A stretch of DNA of 64,000 nucleotides, taken from SAR202 cluster bacterium (lineage in GTDB: Bacteria > Chloroflexota > Dehalococcoidia > Lucifugimonadales > GCA-2719675). Below are positions 1-8,201 of this stretch, piece after piece. The position numbers and the translations under genes were made by a program. How positions within the stretch are numbered: position 1 is the first letter of the stretch; each line of letters starts with the position of its first letter. The stretch covers positions 1 to 64,000 of the forward strand of contig VFGW01000008.1 of NCBI GenBank assembly GCA_009392295.1. Reading direction: 5' to 3'. The notes beneath the pieces are model-generated. The model did no database searches. It saw nothing but the letters and a program-made list of their open reading frames with translations, and was not told the DNA's origin.

Positions 1-289
1 GATATATGTAATGAATGCCGATGGTTCAAATCTGACAAATTTGACTAATAACGCAGCTGATGATAGTAATCCATCGTGGTCGCCAGACGGAACAAAAATT
101 GTTTTTTATACTACTAGAGATGGCAATTATGAGATATATGTAATGAATGCCGATGGTTCAAATCTGACAAATTTGACTAATAACGCAGCTGATGATAGTA
201 ATCCATCGTGGTCGCCAGACGGAACAAAAATTGCTTTTAGGACTACTAGAGATGGCAATTATGAGATATATGTAATGATTGTCCCGTAA
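1..289 (+). CDS. TolB-like beta-propeller repeat protein, C-terminal end (5' truncated by window)
   Basis: The reading frame is open from the window edge and stops with TAA at 287-289, so only the C-terminus is present. It contains two complete 44-residue units, each with the core NPSWSPDGTKI followed by TTRDGNYEIYVMNADGSN. This is the typical WD40-like/TolB 'PD40' blade signature, in which an SPDG turn precedes a beta strand. Proteins of this family are usually secreted or periplasmic and bind proteins or glycans; the substrate here is unknown. The protein ends abruptly as a third unit begins (EIYVMIVP), so the last blade is incomplete, as is common when a propeller closes with strands from both ends. 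The stop codon overlaps the ribosome binding site of the pilin-like gene downstream, which suggests co-expression. Confidence 0.85.
   Translation, partial: IYVMNADGSNLTNLTNNAADDSNPSWSPDGTKIVFYTTRDGNYEIYVMNADGSNLTNLTNNAADDSNPSWSPDGTKIAFRTTRDGNYEIYVMIVP
2..278 (+). repeat. 132-bp in-frame tandem repeat (TolB blades)
   Basis: The units at 11-142 and 143-274 are 132 bp each and differ at only four positions by my comparison. All four lie in a 12-base stretch, where they change Val to Ala and Tyr to Arg. The bases just before position 11 match the end of a unit, so the array continues upstream of the window. The near identity, including synonymous positions, points to recent duplication or gene conversion. 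Confidence 0.9.
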
Positions 290-302
290 GGAGGGATGTT
301 TT

Positions 303-1349
303 TTGAAGAACAAGCGATTAAATAGTTTTTTAGATTTAGAATTCTTAAGATTTCAAAATGGAATTTCATTGCTTGAATTGGCAGTAACCCTTGCCATCGT
401 GGCAGTAATTTCTGTTCCGTTAATAGGTATAATTTCTCAGATTTTTTCATCACCATTGCAATGGAATGCAGAAATGACAGCAACAAATAATAGTAGTCAA
501 GTAGTACAGTTAATTACGGATGATGCTTTGCAAGCTCAGAACATTACAATTTTAGATAAACCGGATTACGTTACATTGGAATGGGTAAATCATAGTACCT
601 TTCCTTCAATAACTTATAAAGTTACTTATTCGTATGACGAAGATTCAAAATCAATTAAAAGAATTGAAAAAATAAACGATGACCAGGCGTCTACATCTTT
701 ATATGGCTCAATAGATTTATATGAAGACGTAGTTATAGAAAAAAAAGGTTCTTTGGTCAAGGTAACAGCTACATCTTCAGTAGATGGTATATTTGAGAAT
801 GCCAAGTCAACTTCTTTCAGGTCATCTTTAGCCAGGGTATTAGTTGATGATGAACCGCCTTTGCCATCTAATTATTTAATCGCCTGGGATGATTTTGAAA
901 CAAAAAATTTCATTGGTGGAGATGGTTGGAAAAATGACTGGGTTGTTAATGGAAATGGAAGTGCATCAATAATTGAAGATTCTGGCACTCATGTTATTAA
1001 AATATTTAGAGCAGAAAATGCACAAATATCTAGCATTGAAAGAAAGTTAAAATTATCAGATCATTCCAACCCAAAGCTGCAAGCTGTAATAAAGTTTGAA
1101 AATTTTGACTCAGGAGATTTGGTTAATGTACAGGTTGGTCCATCAGGGGGAAGTTTTACAACTTTAACAACATTTTCTAAAGGAAGTGATGTAGGTTCTT
1201 ATCAGAGCTTTGTTTGGAGTTTGCCTTCAATTTCATTTGGGGATGAGGCTACAGTAAGAATTCAGGTATATACCCCAAACATTGGGACATCAAAAATTGG
1301 AGTTTTAATAGATCAGGTTGAGGTTGTTAGCGAGTGGTCAAATGATTGA
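303..1349 (+). CDS. type IV pilin-like (pseudopilin) protein with extracytoplasmic module
   Basis: Start chosen at TTG 303: a perfect AAGGAGG lies at 288-294, 8 nt upstream, while the more upstream TTG at 279 has no such site. The N-terminus has a class III (prepilin) signal: a short charged leader, then NG|ISLLELAVTLAIVAVI, with Gly before the predicted cleavage, Glu at mature position 5 and a hydrophobic helix. This predicts processing by prepilin peptidase and membrane or fibre insertion. The C-terminal half carries a beta-rich module starting at DDFETKNFIGGDGW, about residue 190, which recurs in the next gene. The reading frame overlaps the next gene by 8 nt. The pilin-like N-terminus is clear. 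Whether it forms a pilus, a secretion pseudopilus or a surface sensor is not known. Confidence 0.75.
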   Translation: MKNKRLNSFLDLEFLRFQNGISLLELAVTLAIVAVISVPLIGIISQIFSSPLQWNAEMTATNNSSQVVQLITDDALQAQNITILDKPDYVTLEWVNHSTFPSITYKVTYSYDEDSKSIKRIEKINDDQASTSLYGSIDLYEDVVIEKKGSLVKVTATSSVDGIFENAKSTSFRSSLARVLVDDEPPLPSNYLIAWDDFETKNFIGGDGWKNDWVVNGNGSASIIEDSGTHVIKIFRAENAQISSIERKLKLSDHSNPKLQAVIKFENFDSGDLVNVQVGPSGGSFTTLTTFSKGSDVGSYQSFVWSLPSISFGDEATVRIQVYTPNIGTSKIGVLIDQVEVVSEWSND

Positions 1350-2958
1350 TTTAAATATAATTAAAATTAAACGAAACACATTATGGGGGGAAGATAAAAT
1401 CATCAATGAAAATGGTTCCGTTTTGAGTATTGTTTTAATTGCTATTTTTGTTGGTGCAATTTTAATTTTTGTATCTACAAGTTTTTTTTCAACGATTATG
1501 ATTAGGTCAGGACAAAATATAGATAATGTTAAAAATCGCTATTTAGCAGAAGCTGGTTTAAATTTTGTGGTGGCAGATATCTTAGAAGGAAAAGATATTC
1601 AGTCATCAAATTACACTGAGTTGATAACACTGGATGATCAAGAAATTGAGCTAAATGTTGAAAAGCCATTTTATGCAATGGGGCCTACAAGTTCATATTA
1701 TTATATAGATCCTGGTGTTGACAAAGGATTGTCCTCTCTCAGGTCACAACAAAGCTACTTCTTTTTTCTTGAATCTTTCAGGCAAGGCTCTGATTTGAGA
1801 GTGAATTGGAGCTTCACTCCCAACAACAAGAAATGGAGGATTAGGCTGTATGAAGGATACGGTGTTGATATTAATCAGAATGCAGCAGTTTTGGCAAAAG
1901 ATGATTTTGAAACTGGGGATTATCTTGGAGGAACAGGATGGAATACTGAATGGACTACTTCTGAAAACAACGTATCTGTTGTAACCGACTTTGGCCCTGT
2001 TGAGGGAAATCGTCATTTGAAATTATCTATGGAAGATGCGGAAATAGTTAGATCTTTCAATGTTTCTAATGCTAGTAATTTGAGAATTCAATTTTGGGTG
2101 AAGTTTTTAAATTTTGAACCTGGAGAATCTGCTGGTTTATCCGTTAGTCAAAATGGCTCAGATTTTTTTACTATAAAAGAATGGAAATACGGCCAAGATG
2201 ACGGGATTTATCGATATGAAGACATAGATTTATCTTCTTATGAATCGACCTCTCAATTGTGGATCAAATTTTTTACAGATATGAATTCGGTATATGATCT
2301 ATTGTTTATTGATGATTTAAAAATTGTTTCCCGAGCAAACCCTGGACATATAGCCGAGTTTTTTGGATCTAGAGGTCCTGGTGTAATGTTTGTTCCAGGT
2401 CAAAAAATTAACGGAGGGCAGTACACAATTGAATTTAAAAATGATTCTTCTGTCGATTTGGTTTCTAATGATTTTTCTAAAGATGGCAAACAATCAAAGA
2501 CGTGGATATATACTCAAGCTTATGAAGATCATTTGGTGACCGCGACAGTAAACTTACACGAAAGTTCTCTGTGGGTTAGGCAGGTTCCGGGAAAAACTCT
2601 TCCCAAAATTGTCCAGGAGGTTTATTTTTTGAGTTTTTTGCCTTACACGGTGGAACTTCTTCATTTAGGAGATGATGACGGAGACGGAATACCAAATATT
2701 ATTGACGGAAGAAAAATAGGATCCACATTTATAGATGAATCAAAGGTGTTTTCGAAACATTTTTCAGATTTACATGGGCTAGGGACAAGCTTTGGGAGTA
2801 TTGATAATCTTAATGGCCTGAAAGTAAGTGTTCAAAATTTACCTGAACCTAAAGGATTTTTAATTACAGCTTCAGGTGGTCCGGGTATAGCAGAACTTAC
2901 TGTTTGTTCTAATTATTTCACAATTTCAGATGGAGATGCAGTAGAAATCACTTGTTAA
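1342..2958 (+). CDS. PilX-like minor pilin-type membrane-anchored protein
   Basis: ATG 1342 is preferred over TTG 1318 because it overlaps the stop of the upstream gene (TGA 1347-1349), a common coupled arrangement. An N-terminal hydrophobic segment (GSVLSIVLIAIFVGAILIF) is followed by a charged stretch and RYLAEAGLN, the pattern of PilX/minor-pilin N-termini. A central module starts at DDFETGDYLGGTGW and matches the one in the upstream pilin-like protein (see finding). Near residue 444 the acidic motif DDDGDGIPN resembles a thrombospondin type 3-like calcium-binding loop. Glu at mature position 5 is not obvious, so processing by prepilin peptidase is less certain than for its neighbour. Likely works with that neighbour in one surface structure; function otherwise unknown. 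Confidence 0.65.
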   Translation: MIDLNIIKIKRNTLWGEDKIINENGSVLSIVLIAIFVGAILIFVSTSFFSTIMIRSGQNIDNVKNRYLAEAGLNFVVADILEGKDIQSSNYTELITLDDQEIELNVEKPFYAMGPTSSYYYIDPGVDKGLSSLRSQQSYFFFLESFRQGSDLRVNWSFTPNNKKWRIRLYEGYGVDINQNAAVLAKDDFETGDYLGGTGWNTEWTTSENNVSVVTDFGPVEGNRHLKLSMEDAEIVRSFNVSNASNLRIQFWVKFLNFEPGESAGLSVSQNGSDFFTIKEWKYGQDDGIYRYEDIDLSSYESTSQLWIKFFTDMNSVYDLLFIDDLKIVSRANPGHIAEFFGSRGPGVMFVPGQKINGGQYTIEFKNDSSVDLVSNDFSKDGKQSKTWIYTQAYEDHLVTATVNLHESSLWVRQVPGKTLPKIVQEVYFLSFLPYTVELLHLGDDDGDGIPNIIDGRKIGSTFIDESKVFSKHFSDLHGLGTSFGSIDNLNGLKVSVQNLPEPKGFLITASGGPGIAELTVCSNYFTISDGDAVEITC

Positions 2959-3009
2959 TTATTTTTTGAAATGTGAACATTAAAATTATCAGCAGAAAAG
3001 GCGGGAAAA

Positions 3010-4203
3010 TTGAAATCTAAAATGACATTGTCTATATTGCGAAAAGAGCTTCCAATTACTGAAAATTCACATTATTTTTTAACTGGAAGCCATGGTCCTG
3101 CGCCAATTTCTGTACTAAATGAATTCCGCAATCAAATGGAATTTGAAGCAGAATTTGGTCTACAGGGAGGATTATATAAAAAAGAAATCATTGCTCGAGA
3201 ACATGATTCTCGAACTGCTTTAGCAACCTTTTTAGGGGTTACTCCTGCAGAAATCTCTATCACAGGAAACACGTCAGAGGCTATGCAGAAAATCATTCGT
3301 TCTTTTAGTTGGGAAAAAAATTCTGAATTAGTTGTGTCTTCTTTGGAACATGTAAGTACATTTTCAATTTGCAGAGAACTGTCAGATAAATATGGAGTGA
3401 CAATCAAAACAGTGGAAGCTGATACCGATGAATCAATATTTTTGGAATCTTTTCAAGATGCTTTGTCAGAGTCCACCAAGCTAGTGGTCGTTAGTCAAAT
3501 TGCTTCTCCAGACGGAAGATTATTGCCGGTAGAAAGAGTGGTTAATATTGCCAAAGAAAAAGGCATTCCCGTTGCCGTTGATGCAGCTCAGTCTATAGGT
3601 CAATTTCCTGTGGATATAAAAGATATAAAATGTGATTTTTTAGTTGGTTCAGGTCATAAATGGCTATTGGGGCCCATGGGAATTGGATTTTTGTATGTAA
3701 ATAACGAATATGGTTTTTCAAATTTTAGGCCAGAATTTATTCCTGACGTTAAATTGTGGCACCAAAAAGAAGATCCTTTACCACCTCTAGATTTAAAGCA
3801 AAGGGCTGAAGTAGGAACGTATAGTCATGCAAAAATCATTGCATTGGGGAAAGCTTTAAACAATATTAATCAAATTGGGTTTTCTCAAATTACTAGTCAT
3901 GTCCAATCGCTGTCGAGTTTATTGTCTAACGCTGTATCCAAAATGCAAAACACACGAATGATCACTCCAATAAACAGTAGTTACCCGTCAGGGCTAATTT
4001 CCCTGAAGGTAGAAGGAAGATCCGCAAAGGATATTCAAAATGCAGTTGCAGAAATGGAAAGAGAAAAGATTTTACTAAAGTTTCAATGGTTGACTGCTCC
4101 GTATGATATCGATAAATTTGCAATACGTATTTCTTTAGCTATGTTTAATACTAATAAAGAGGTGAATCATTTAAATGACGCTCTAAAAACGTATTTAGGA
4201 TAA
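3010..4203 (+). CDS. class V aminotransferase (cysteine desulfurase / isopenicillin-N-epimerase-like)
   Basis: A fold-type I PLP enzyme of about 397 residues, normal for the family. The PLP lysine is visible as SGHKW (Lys217 counted from TTG 3010), preceded by the cofactor aspartate in VAVDAAQS. The glycine-rich, Thr-containing phosphate-binding segment ITGNTSEAM and a conserved His (SLEHVS) are in the usual order. Start is TTG 3010 behind AAGGCGGG, or ATG 3022. A clear catalytic cysteine loop like that of IscS/SufS is not evident, so a C-S lyase, epimerase or other class V activity is as likely as desulfurase. It is followed 9 nt later by a tiny cysteine-rich gene that may be co-translated. 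Family call firm, substrate unknown. Confidence 0.8.
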   Translation: MKSKMTLSILRKELPITENSHYFLTGSHGPAPISVLNEFRNQMEFEAEFGLQGGLYKKEIIAREHDSRTALATFLGVTPAEISITGNTSEAMQKIIRSFSWEKNSELVVSSLEHVSTFSICRELSDKYGVTIKTVEADTDESIFLESFQDALSESTKLVVVSQIASPDGRLLPVERVVNIAKEKGIPVAVDAAQSIGQFPVDIKDIKCDFLVGSGHKWLLGPMGIGFLYVNNEYGFSNFRPEFIPDVKLWHQKEDPLPPLDLKQRAEVGTYSHAKIIALGKALNNINQIGFSQITSHVQSLSSLLSNAVSKMQNTRMITPINSSYPSGLISLKVEGRSAKDIQNAVAEMEREKILLKFQWLTAPYDIDKFAIRISLAMFNTNKEVNHLNDALKTYLG

Positions 4204-4212
4204 AATCTTATA

Positions 4213-4332
4213 ATGAAACATATTAATGTTTATGAATTTAAATGTGATTTATGTGGTTCTGCAATGACAGGTGTCCATTGCAAGCTAAAATGTTTGGTTT
4301 GTGGATTTATTCGTGATTGTTCTGATCCGTAA
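4213..4332 (+). CDS. 39-residue six-cysteine zinc-ribbon-like microprotein
   Basis: A complete short frame, ATG 4213 to TAA 4330-4332, begins 9 nt after the aminotransferase stop. It encodes FKCDLCG at residues 9-15, then HCK, CLVCG and RDCSDP, giving Cys11, Cys14, Cys23, Cys27, Cys30 and Cys36 plus His22. Two CxxC knuckles and extra Cys/His are what a small zinc ribbon or Fe-S binding protein shows, and this pattern would be very unlikely in a chance frame of this size. No strong Shine-Dalgarno is seen, so translation may be coupled to the gene before it. I do not recognise a named family. Position suggests a partner of the aminotransferase or of the lipoprotein/transporter pair downstream, but that is inference. 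Confidence 0.6.
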   Translation: MKHINVYEFKCDLCGSAMTGVHCKLKCLVCGFIRDCSDP

Positions 4333-4365
4333 GACGTTAAAAACTTTCTAAGAATTTGAGAAAAT

Positions 4366-5100
4366 ATGTTTCATCAACAACAGTTTAATCAATTTTGTAT
4401 ATTGATCTTGGTGACCTTCTTTTTGATTGGGTGTTCAACTTTTATTAAAAATGACATTTCTAAAGATGATGTTTCTGTTAATAAAACACAAATTACACCC
4501 ATGGAAGTTCTTGAAAGTTCTTTTGAAGTAATGTCAAATCTTGACACTTTAAGATTTAGAATTGTTCATGAATCTGGACACACAGAACTTTTCCCAAGTA
4601 TATATATCGATAGAATGGACGTTTCTATCGTTTTTCCTGATGAGTACCACGTTAAATTTTATGGTAAGGGAAATTCAAACCAAATTACAAAAGGAGAGAT
4701 TATAGTTTCTGAAGGTAAAACTTTTATAACTAATCCTTTTTCAGGAAAACTGGAAGAGTTATCGGGAGGATCTTCTGCGTTAAAGTTTTTTGAACCTCAA
4801 GCTGGAATCCAGTCTATTTTTTCTAGTATTGAAGATGTAACCTTTGTTAATGAAGTTGAAGATTCTTCACAACAAGCTTTATTGTCTGGGGAAATGCCTG
4901 CGAATGCATTGTTAGCAATTTTTGGCAATTTAGTTTTGGATGAATTTGTAGACGTAGAGTTGTTGATTGATTTGAAAACAAAGTATTTAACTGAGGCAAA
5001 AATTATTGGTCCAATAGTTTCATCTGATAGTACAGAAGTAGTAAGAAAAATTGAATTTGTTTCTTTTAACAAAAAATTTCAAATAAAAAAAGTTGATTAA
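4366..5100 (+). CDS. LppX/LprAFG-family lipoprotein (LprG-like)
   Basis: A 244-residue protein with a lipoprotein signal: a hydrophobic N-terminus ending in the lipobox LIGC, with the lipidated cysteine at residue 23. The rest is a beta-rich domain of the size and pattern of the LppX_LprAFG family: a start resembling 'TPMEVLESSFEVMSNLDTL', repeated strands, then a Gly/Ser turn and a closing 'KIEF' strand. In mycobacteria LprG carries acylated glycolipids across the periplasm and is encoded just before the MFS exporter P55. Here the next gene, 38 nt downstream, is also a 14-TM-type MFS exporter, so the pair order matches. Sequence identity to LprG is low by eye, so the family call rests on length, lipobox, pattern and context. 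The cargo is unknown. Confidence 0.65.
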   Translation: MFHQQQFNQFCILILVTFFLIGCSTFIKNDISKDDVSVNKTQITPMEVLESSFEVMSNLDTLRFRIVHESGHTELFPSIYIDRMDVSIVFPDEYHVKFYGKGNSNQITKGEIIVSEGKTFITNPFSGKLEELSGGSSALKFFEPQAGIQSIFSSIEDVTFVNEVEDSSQQALLSGEMPANALLAIFGNLVLDEFVDVELLIDLKTKYLTEAKIIGPIVSSDSTEVVRKIEFVSFNKKFQIKKVD

Positions 5101-5138
5101 AGCCCCAAAGTTTTATTTAAGGTTTTTAGTAAAAAAAT

Positions 5139-6656
5139 ATGAACAACAAGCACAAATTTAGTAATCTGTATTTAGGCCTAATTCCTTTAGCTTTGGGCGT
5201 TTTTGTTGCCGCAGACGACCAAACTGTAATGGTTACAATTTTACCCGAAATCATGAAAGATACTCATTCTCAAATCACGGAACTTGATAGTGTTTCATGG
5301 ATTATTACAGCATATTTACTTGGTTATTTATGCGTTATCCCGTTTATGGGTAGCGTGTCTGATGTAGTTGGCAGACAAAAATCTTTTGTTATTTCTATGG
5401 GTGTTTTTATTTTAGGATCAGTTCTTGTAGCTATAGCTCCTCTAGATTGGAGTTTTATAGGTTTAAATTCTTTTGATTCAGATTTTAGTAAGATCACAGT
5501 AAATTATTTGGTTTTTGTGAGAGTGATACAAGCTGTTGGTGCAGGCGCTCTTTTACCTATTGGAATTGCTTCTATAGGAGATATGTTTACTTCATCGAAA
5601 AGGGCTTTTCCAATGGGGATATTATCAAGTGCTGCTGAAGCTGGAGGTGTAGTAGGTCCATTTTGGGGAGGTATCTTTGTGAGGTTTTTAAATTGGAGAT
5701 GGACGTTTTGGTCAAATATACCAATTGGTTTTGGTTTAATAGCCATATCATATTTTTTGCCTAAGTATACTCAGAAAATAAAACAAACACCGATAGATAA
5801 AGTTGGTTCTGGTGTTTTGGCTTTATTTCTTATAACAACAACTCTGGTTTTTTCTCAATTAGGAATTAGCACATCCATTTTTTTGTTTTGCGTGTTAGTG
5901 TCGTGTATTTTGGCAGCAATATTATTTTGGCTAGCTAGAAACGATTCAAATTTTTTAATACCTATAGATTTAATAAAAACAAGAGGGTTTATTTGGTTAA
6001 ATCTAACACATTTTTTTGTAGGTGTTGCATTGATTATAGTAATGATTACAGTTCCTTTAATGGCCACAACAATCTTGGAAAAAAATTCTTTCGAAGGTGG
6101 ATTAATGTTGCTTAAAATAACTCTTGCAATTCCGTTCGGTGCTTTCCTGGCAGGAGGATTATGCAGAGTAATTCATTACAAATGGGTTGTTTTAGTGGGA
6201 TTGTTTTTTACAGCTATAGGTTTAGCTTTGATGTATTATTGGATTACAGGTTCCATCAATCCAGTGATTCCAATCCAGCTAATTACTACAGGATTTGGGT
6301 TTGGTGTTATTGCAACTCCAGTTTCTGTATCTGCAATTGAGTTAGCTAGTTCTACAAATCGAGGTATTTCTGCTAGTTTAGTCACTTCGTCTCGACTTTT
6401 TGGGATGACTGTTGGGATATCAGCAATTAGTTCATGGGGCAGTTATCGATTTGGAGAATTGTTATCCAATGCAGGGGTAGGATTATCTAGCTTAGGGTCC
6501 ATGTTATCTACTGGCACCGGATCCTCGGAAATTAAAGAGGTAATGGTTCATATTGGCGAACAATTATTTAGCGAATTTTTATTGATTGGAATTGTTGTTT
6601 TGATTGCAGGATTTTTTTCTGGAATATTAATAAATCATAACAAGCAAGAGGTTTAG
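5139..6656 (+). CDS. MFS exporter, DHA2/P55-like (14-TM class)
   Basis: A 505-residue polytopic membrane protein, the length of DHA2 (EmrB/QacA) drug:H+ antiporters. The first helix carries ADDQTVMVTILP, equivalent to the 'LDxTVVNVALP' motif of this subfamily, with two acidic residues in the membrane. Motif A appears as GSVSDVVGRQK in the first cytoplasmic loop, and GAGALLPIG and GGVVGPFWGG match the antiporter motif C region. It follows the LprG-like lipoprotein gene by 38 nt and ends 1 bp from the convergent ligase gene. Together with the lipoprotein it probably exports a lipid, glycolipid or toxic compound across the envelope. The specific substrate cannot be read from the sequence. Confidence 0.8.
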   Translation: MNNKHKFSNLYLGLIPLALGVFVAADDQTVMVTILPEIMKDTHSQITELDSVSWIITAYLLGYLCVIPFMGSVSDVVGRQKSFVISMGVFILGSVLVAIAPLDWSFIGLNSFDSDFSKITVNYLVFVRVIQAVGAGALLPIGIASIGDMFTSSKRAFPMGILSSAAEAGGVVGPFWGGIFVRFLNWRWTFWSNIPIGFGLIAISYFLPKYTQKIKQTPIDKVGSGVLALFLITTTLVFSQLGISTSIFLFCVLVSCILAAILFWLARNDSNFLIPIDLIKTRGFIWLNLTHFFVGVALIIVMITVPLMATTILEKNSFEGGLMLLKITLAIPFGAFLAGGLCRVIHYKWVVLVGLFFTAIGLALMYYWITGSINPVIPIQLITTGFGFGVIATPVSVSAIELASSTNRGISASLVTSSRLFGMTVGISAISSWGSYRFGELLSNAGVGLSSLGSMLSTGTGSSEIKEVMVHIGEQLFSEFLLIGIVVLIAGFFSGILINHNKQEV

Positions 6657-6657
6657 A

Positions 6658-8190
6658 TCAATTAAATTTTTTAGAAAACATTTCTTTAATTTTAGGTTTT
6701 ATTATTTTCCCCATAGCATTTCGAGGTAAAGATTCTACGATTAAAATTTTTTGGGGCACTTTATAGTTTATAAGCTTTGTTTTTGCCCAATTGCGCAATT
6801 TGGTTCTATTAAGGGTGCTTTCTTTCTCCAAAACTAGTGCCGCGGAAACTGCTTCTCCCCATTTATTATCTTTTATACCAACTACTGCACATTCTTTTAT
6901 TTCTGGGTGTGTACGTAATACGTATTGAATTTCATTTGCTGAAACTTTTTCTCCTCCTGTCTTGATGATGTCTTGAGACGCACGGCCCAAAATTTTATAA
7001 ATTCCATTTTCGATTGAGGATATATCTCCAGTTCTAAACCAACCATCTTTTGAAAATGAACGAGAGGTTTCTTCAGGATTGTTCCAATATTCTAAAAAAA
7101 CATTTTTCCCTTTAATTTGCAACTCGCCTTCATTTCCAGGGGGGACTTCAACATCAAGGCTAACGGGATTTTCCTTTGAGTCAAAATCAATTGAACAAAT
7201 TCGTACATGCACACCGGGCAAAGGGATTCCGACGAATCCAGGGATTCTTGGTCCTATTAATGGGTTCGATAACGCCATGCCAATTTCTGTCATCCCATAT
7301 CTTTCGAGTAATGTGTGGTTTGTAATCAATTTCCATTTTTTCAATGTAATTGGCAACAAAGCGTCTGACCCCGAGACCATAAGTCTTAAATTCGAGATGT
7401 GATTGGTAATTATTTTTTGATTTTTTGAAGGTAAGTCTTCCCAAAAAGAAATTAATTTTTCATACATTGTAGGAACGGCCATGAACAATGTGGTTTTATT
7501 GTTTGACAATTTATTCCAAATCTTTGCAGGGTCAAAATCTGGTAAGAATTCACAGGTAGCACCACTCCATAAAGAACATAGCATTGCATTAACTATGCCA
7601 TGGACATGATGAAGTGGGAGAACATTTAAGATGTGGTCAGAGCTTGTCCATTGCCAAGATTTTACTAAAGTAGTAATTTGAGCTTTGATGTTTAAGTGGG
7701 TTGTTACAACACCTTTTGGCTTATTCGTAGTCCCGCTAGTATAAATTATCATCGCTTTGCGAGACTCGTCAATTTGAGGGCGTTTTTTATTTAAGGTACA
7801 AGTGTCGATTTGATTTGTATTTATGAACTGGATATCATTTTGATTTTTTATTTTGTTCAAAATTTTAGAAAATTCGGGGTCAAATATAATATTTTTAGAG
7901 AAAGTGTCATCTACGATGTGATTGATTTCTTCAACTGGATGAGATAGTGCTATTGGAACTGCGATTCCTCCTGACATCCAAATCCCCCACTGTGTTGCAA
8001 TATATTTGTGCCCTGGAGAGACCATGAACAGAATGCATTCTTCGTTCAAATCTGACTTATTTGACAGAAGTTTTTCAGATATAGAAGTAGCTAAATCTAA
8101 TATTTGAGAATATGTATATTCTCCACTTGGATCAATTACTGCAATTTGATCAGCGTAACGAGAAGCACGAGATATAATTTCTATAGACAT
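6658..8190 (-). CDS. AMP-forming acyl-CoA ligase, malonyl-CoA synthetase (MatB/ACSF3)-like
   Basis: An ANL-superfamily adenylating enzyme of 510 residues. The P-loop IIYTSGTTNKPKG, the LLERYGMTEIGMALSNP motif, the WFRTGD aspartate and the hinge GRASQDIIKTGGEKVSANE are all present. The C-terminal catalytic lysine appears in RNAMGKI. The 'ERYGMTEIGMALSNPL...PGFVGIPLPGV' stretch is closest, from memory, to malonyl-CoA synthetases such as MatB and ACSF3, which make malonyl-CoA from malonate for fatty acid synthesis. Substrate choice cannot be confirmed by eye, and another short-chain acid is possible. The gene starts 11 nt after rpoD ends and is probably read through from that operon. It converges with the MFS exporter gene, leaving a single base between stops. 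Confidence 0.75.
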   Translation of the reverse strand: MSIEIISRASRYADQIAVIDPSGEYTYSQILDLATSISEKLLSNKSDLNEECILFMVSPGHKYIATQWGIWMSGGIAVPIALSHPVEEINHIVDDTFSKNIIFDPEFSKILNKIKNQNDIQFINTNQIDTCTLNKKRPQIDESRKAMIIYTSGTTNKPKGVVTTHLNIKAQITTLVKSWQWTSSDHILNVLPLHHVHGIVNAMLCSLWSGATCEFLPDFDPAKIWNKLSNNKTTLFMAVPTMYEKLISFWEDLPSKNQKIITNHISNLRLMVSGSDALLPITLKKWKLITNHTLLERYGMTEIGMALSNPLIGPRIPGFVGIPLPGVHVRICSIDFDSKENPVSLDVEVPPGNEGELQIKGKNVFLEYWNNPEETSRSFSKDGWFRTGDISSIENGIYKILGRASQDIIKTGGEKVSANEIQYVLRTHPEIKECAVVGIKDNKWGEAVSAALVLEKESTLNRTKLRNWAKTKLINYKVPQKILIVESLPRNAMGKIIKPKIKEMFSKKFN

Positions 8191-8201
8191 TAATTATATT
8201 C

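Noticed and set aside
2-289. Repeats at the window start as a CRISPR array
   Set aside because: Units are 132 bp, coding and contiguous without unique spacers, so it is a protein repeat.
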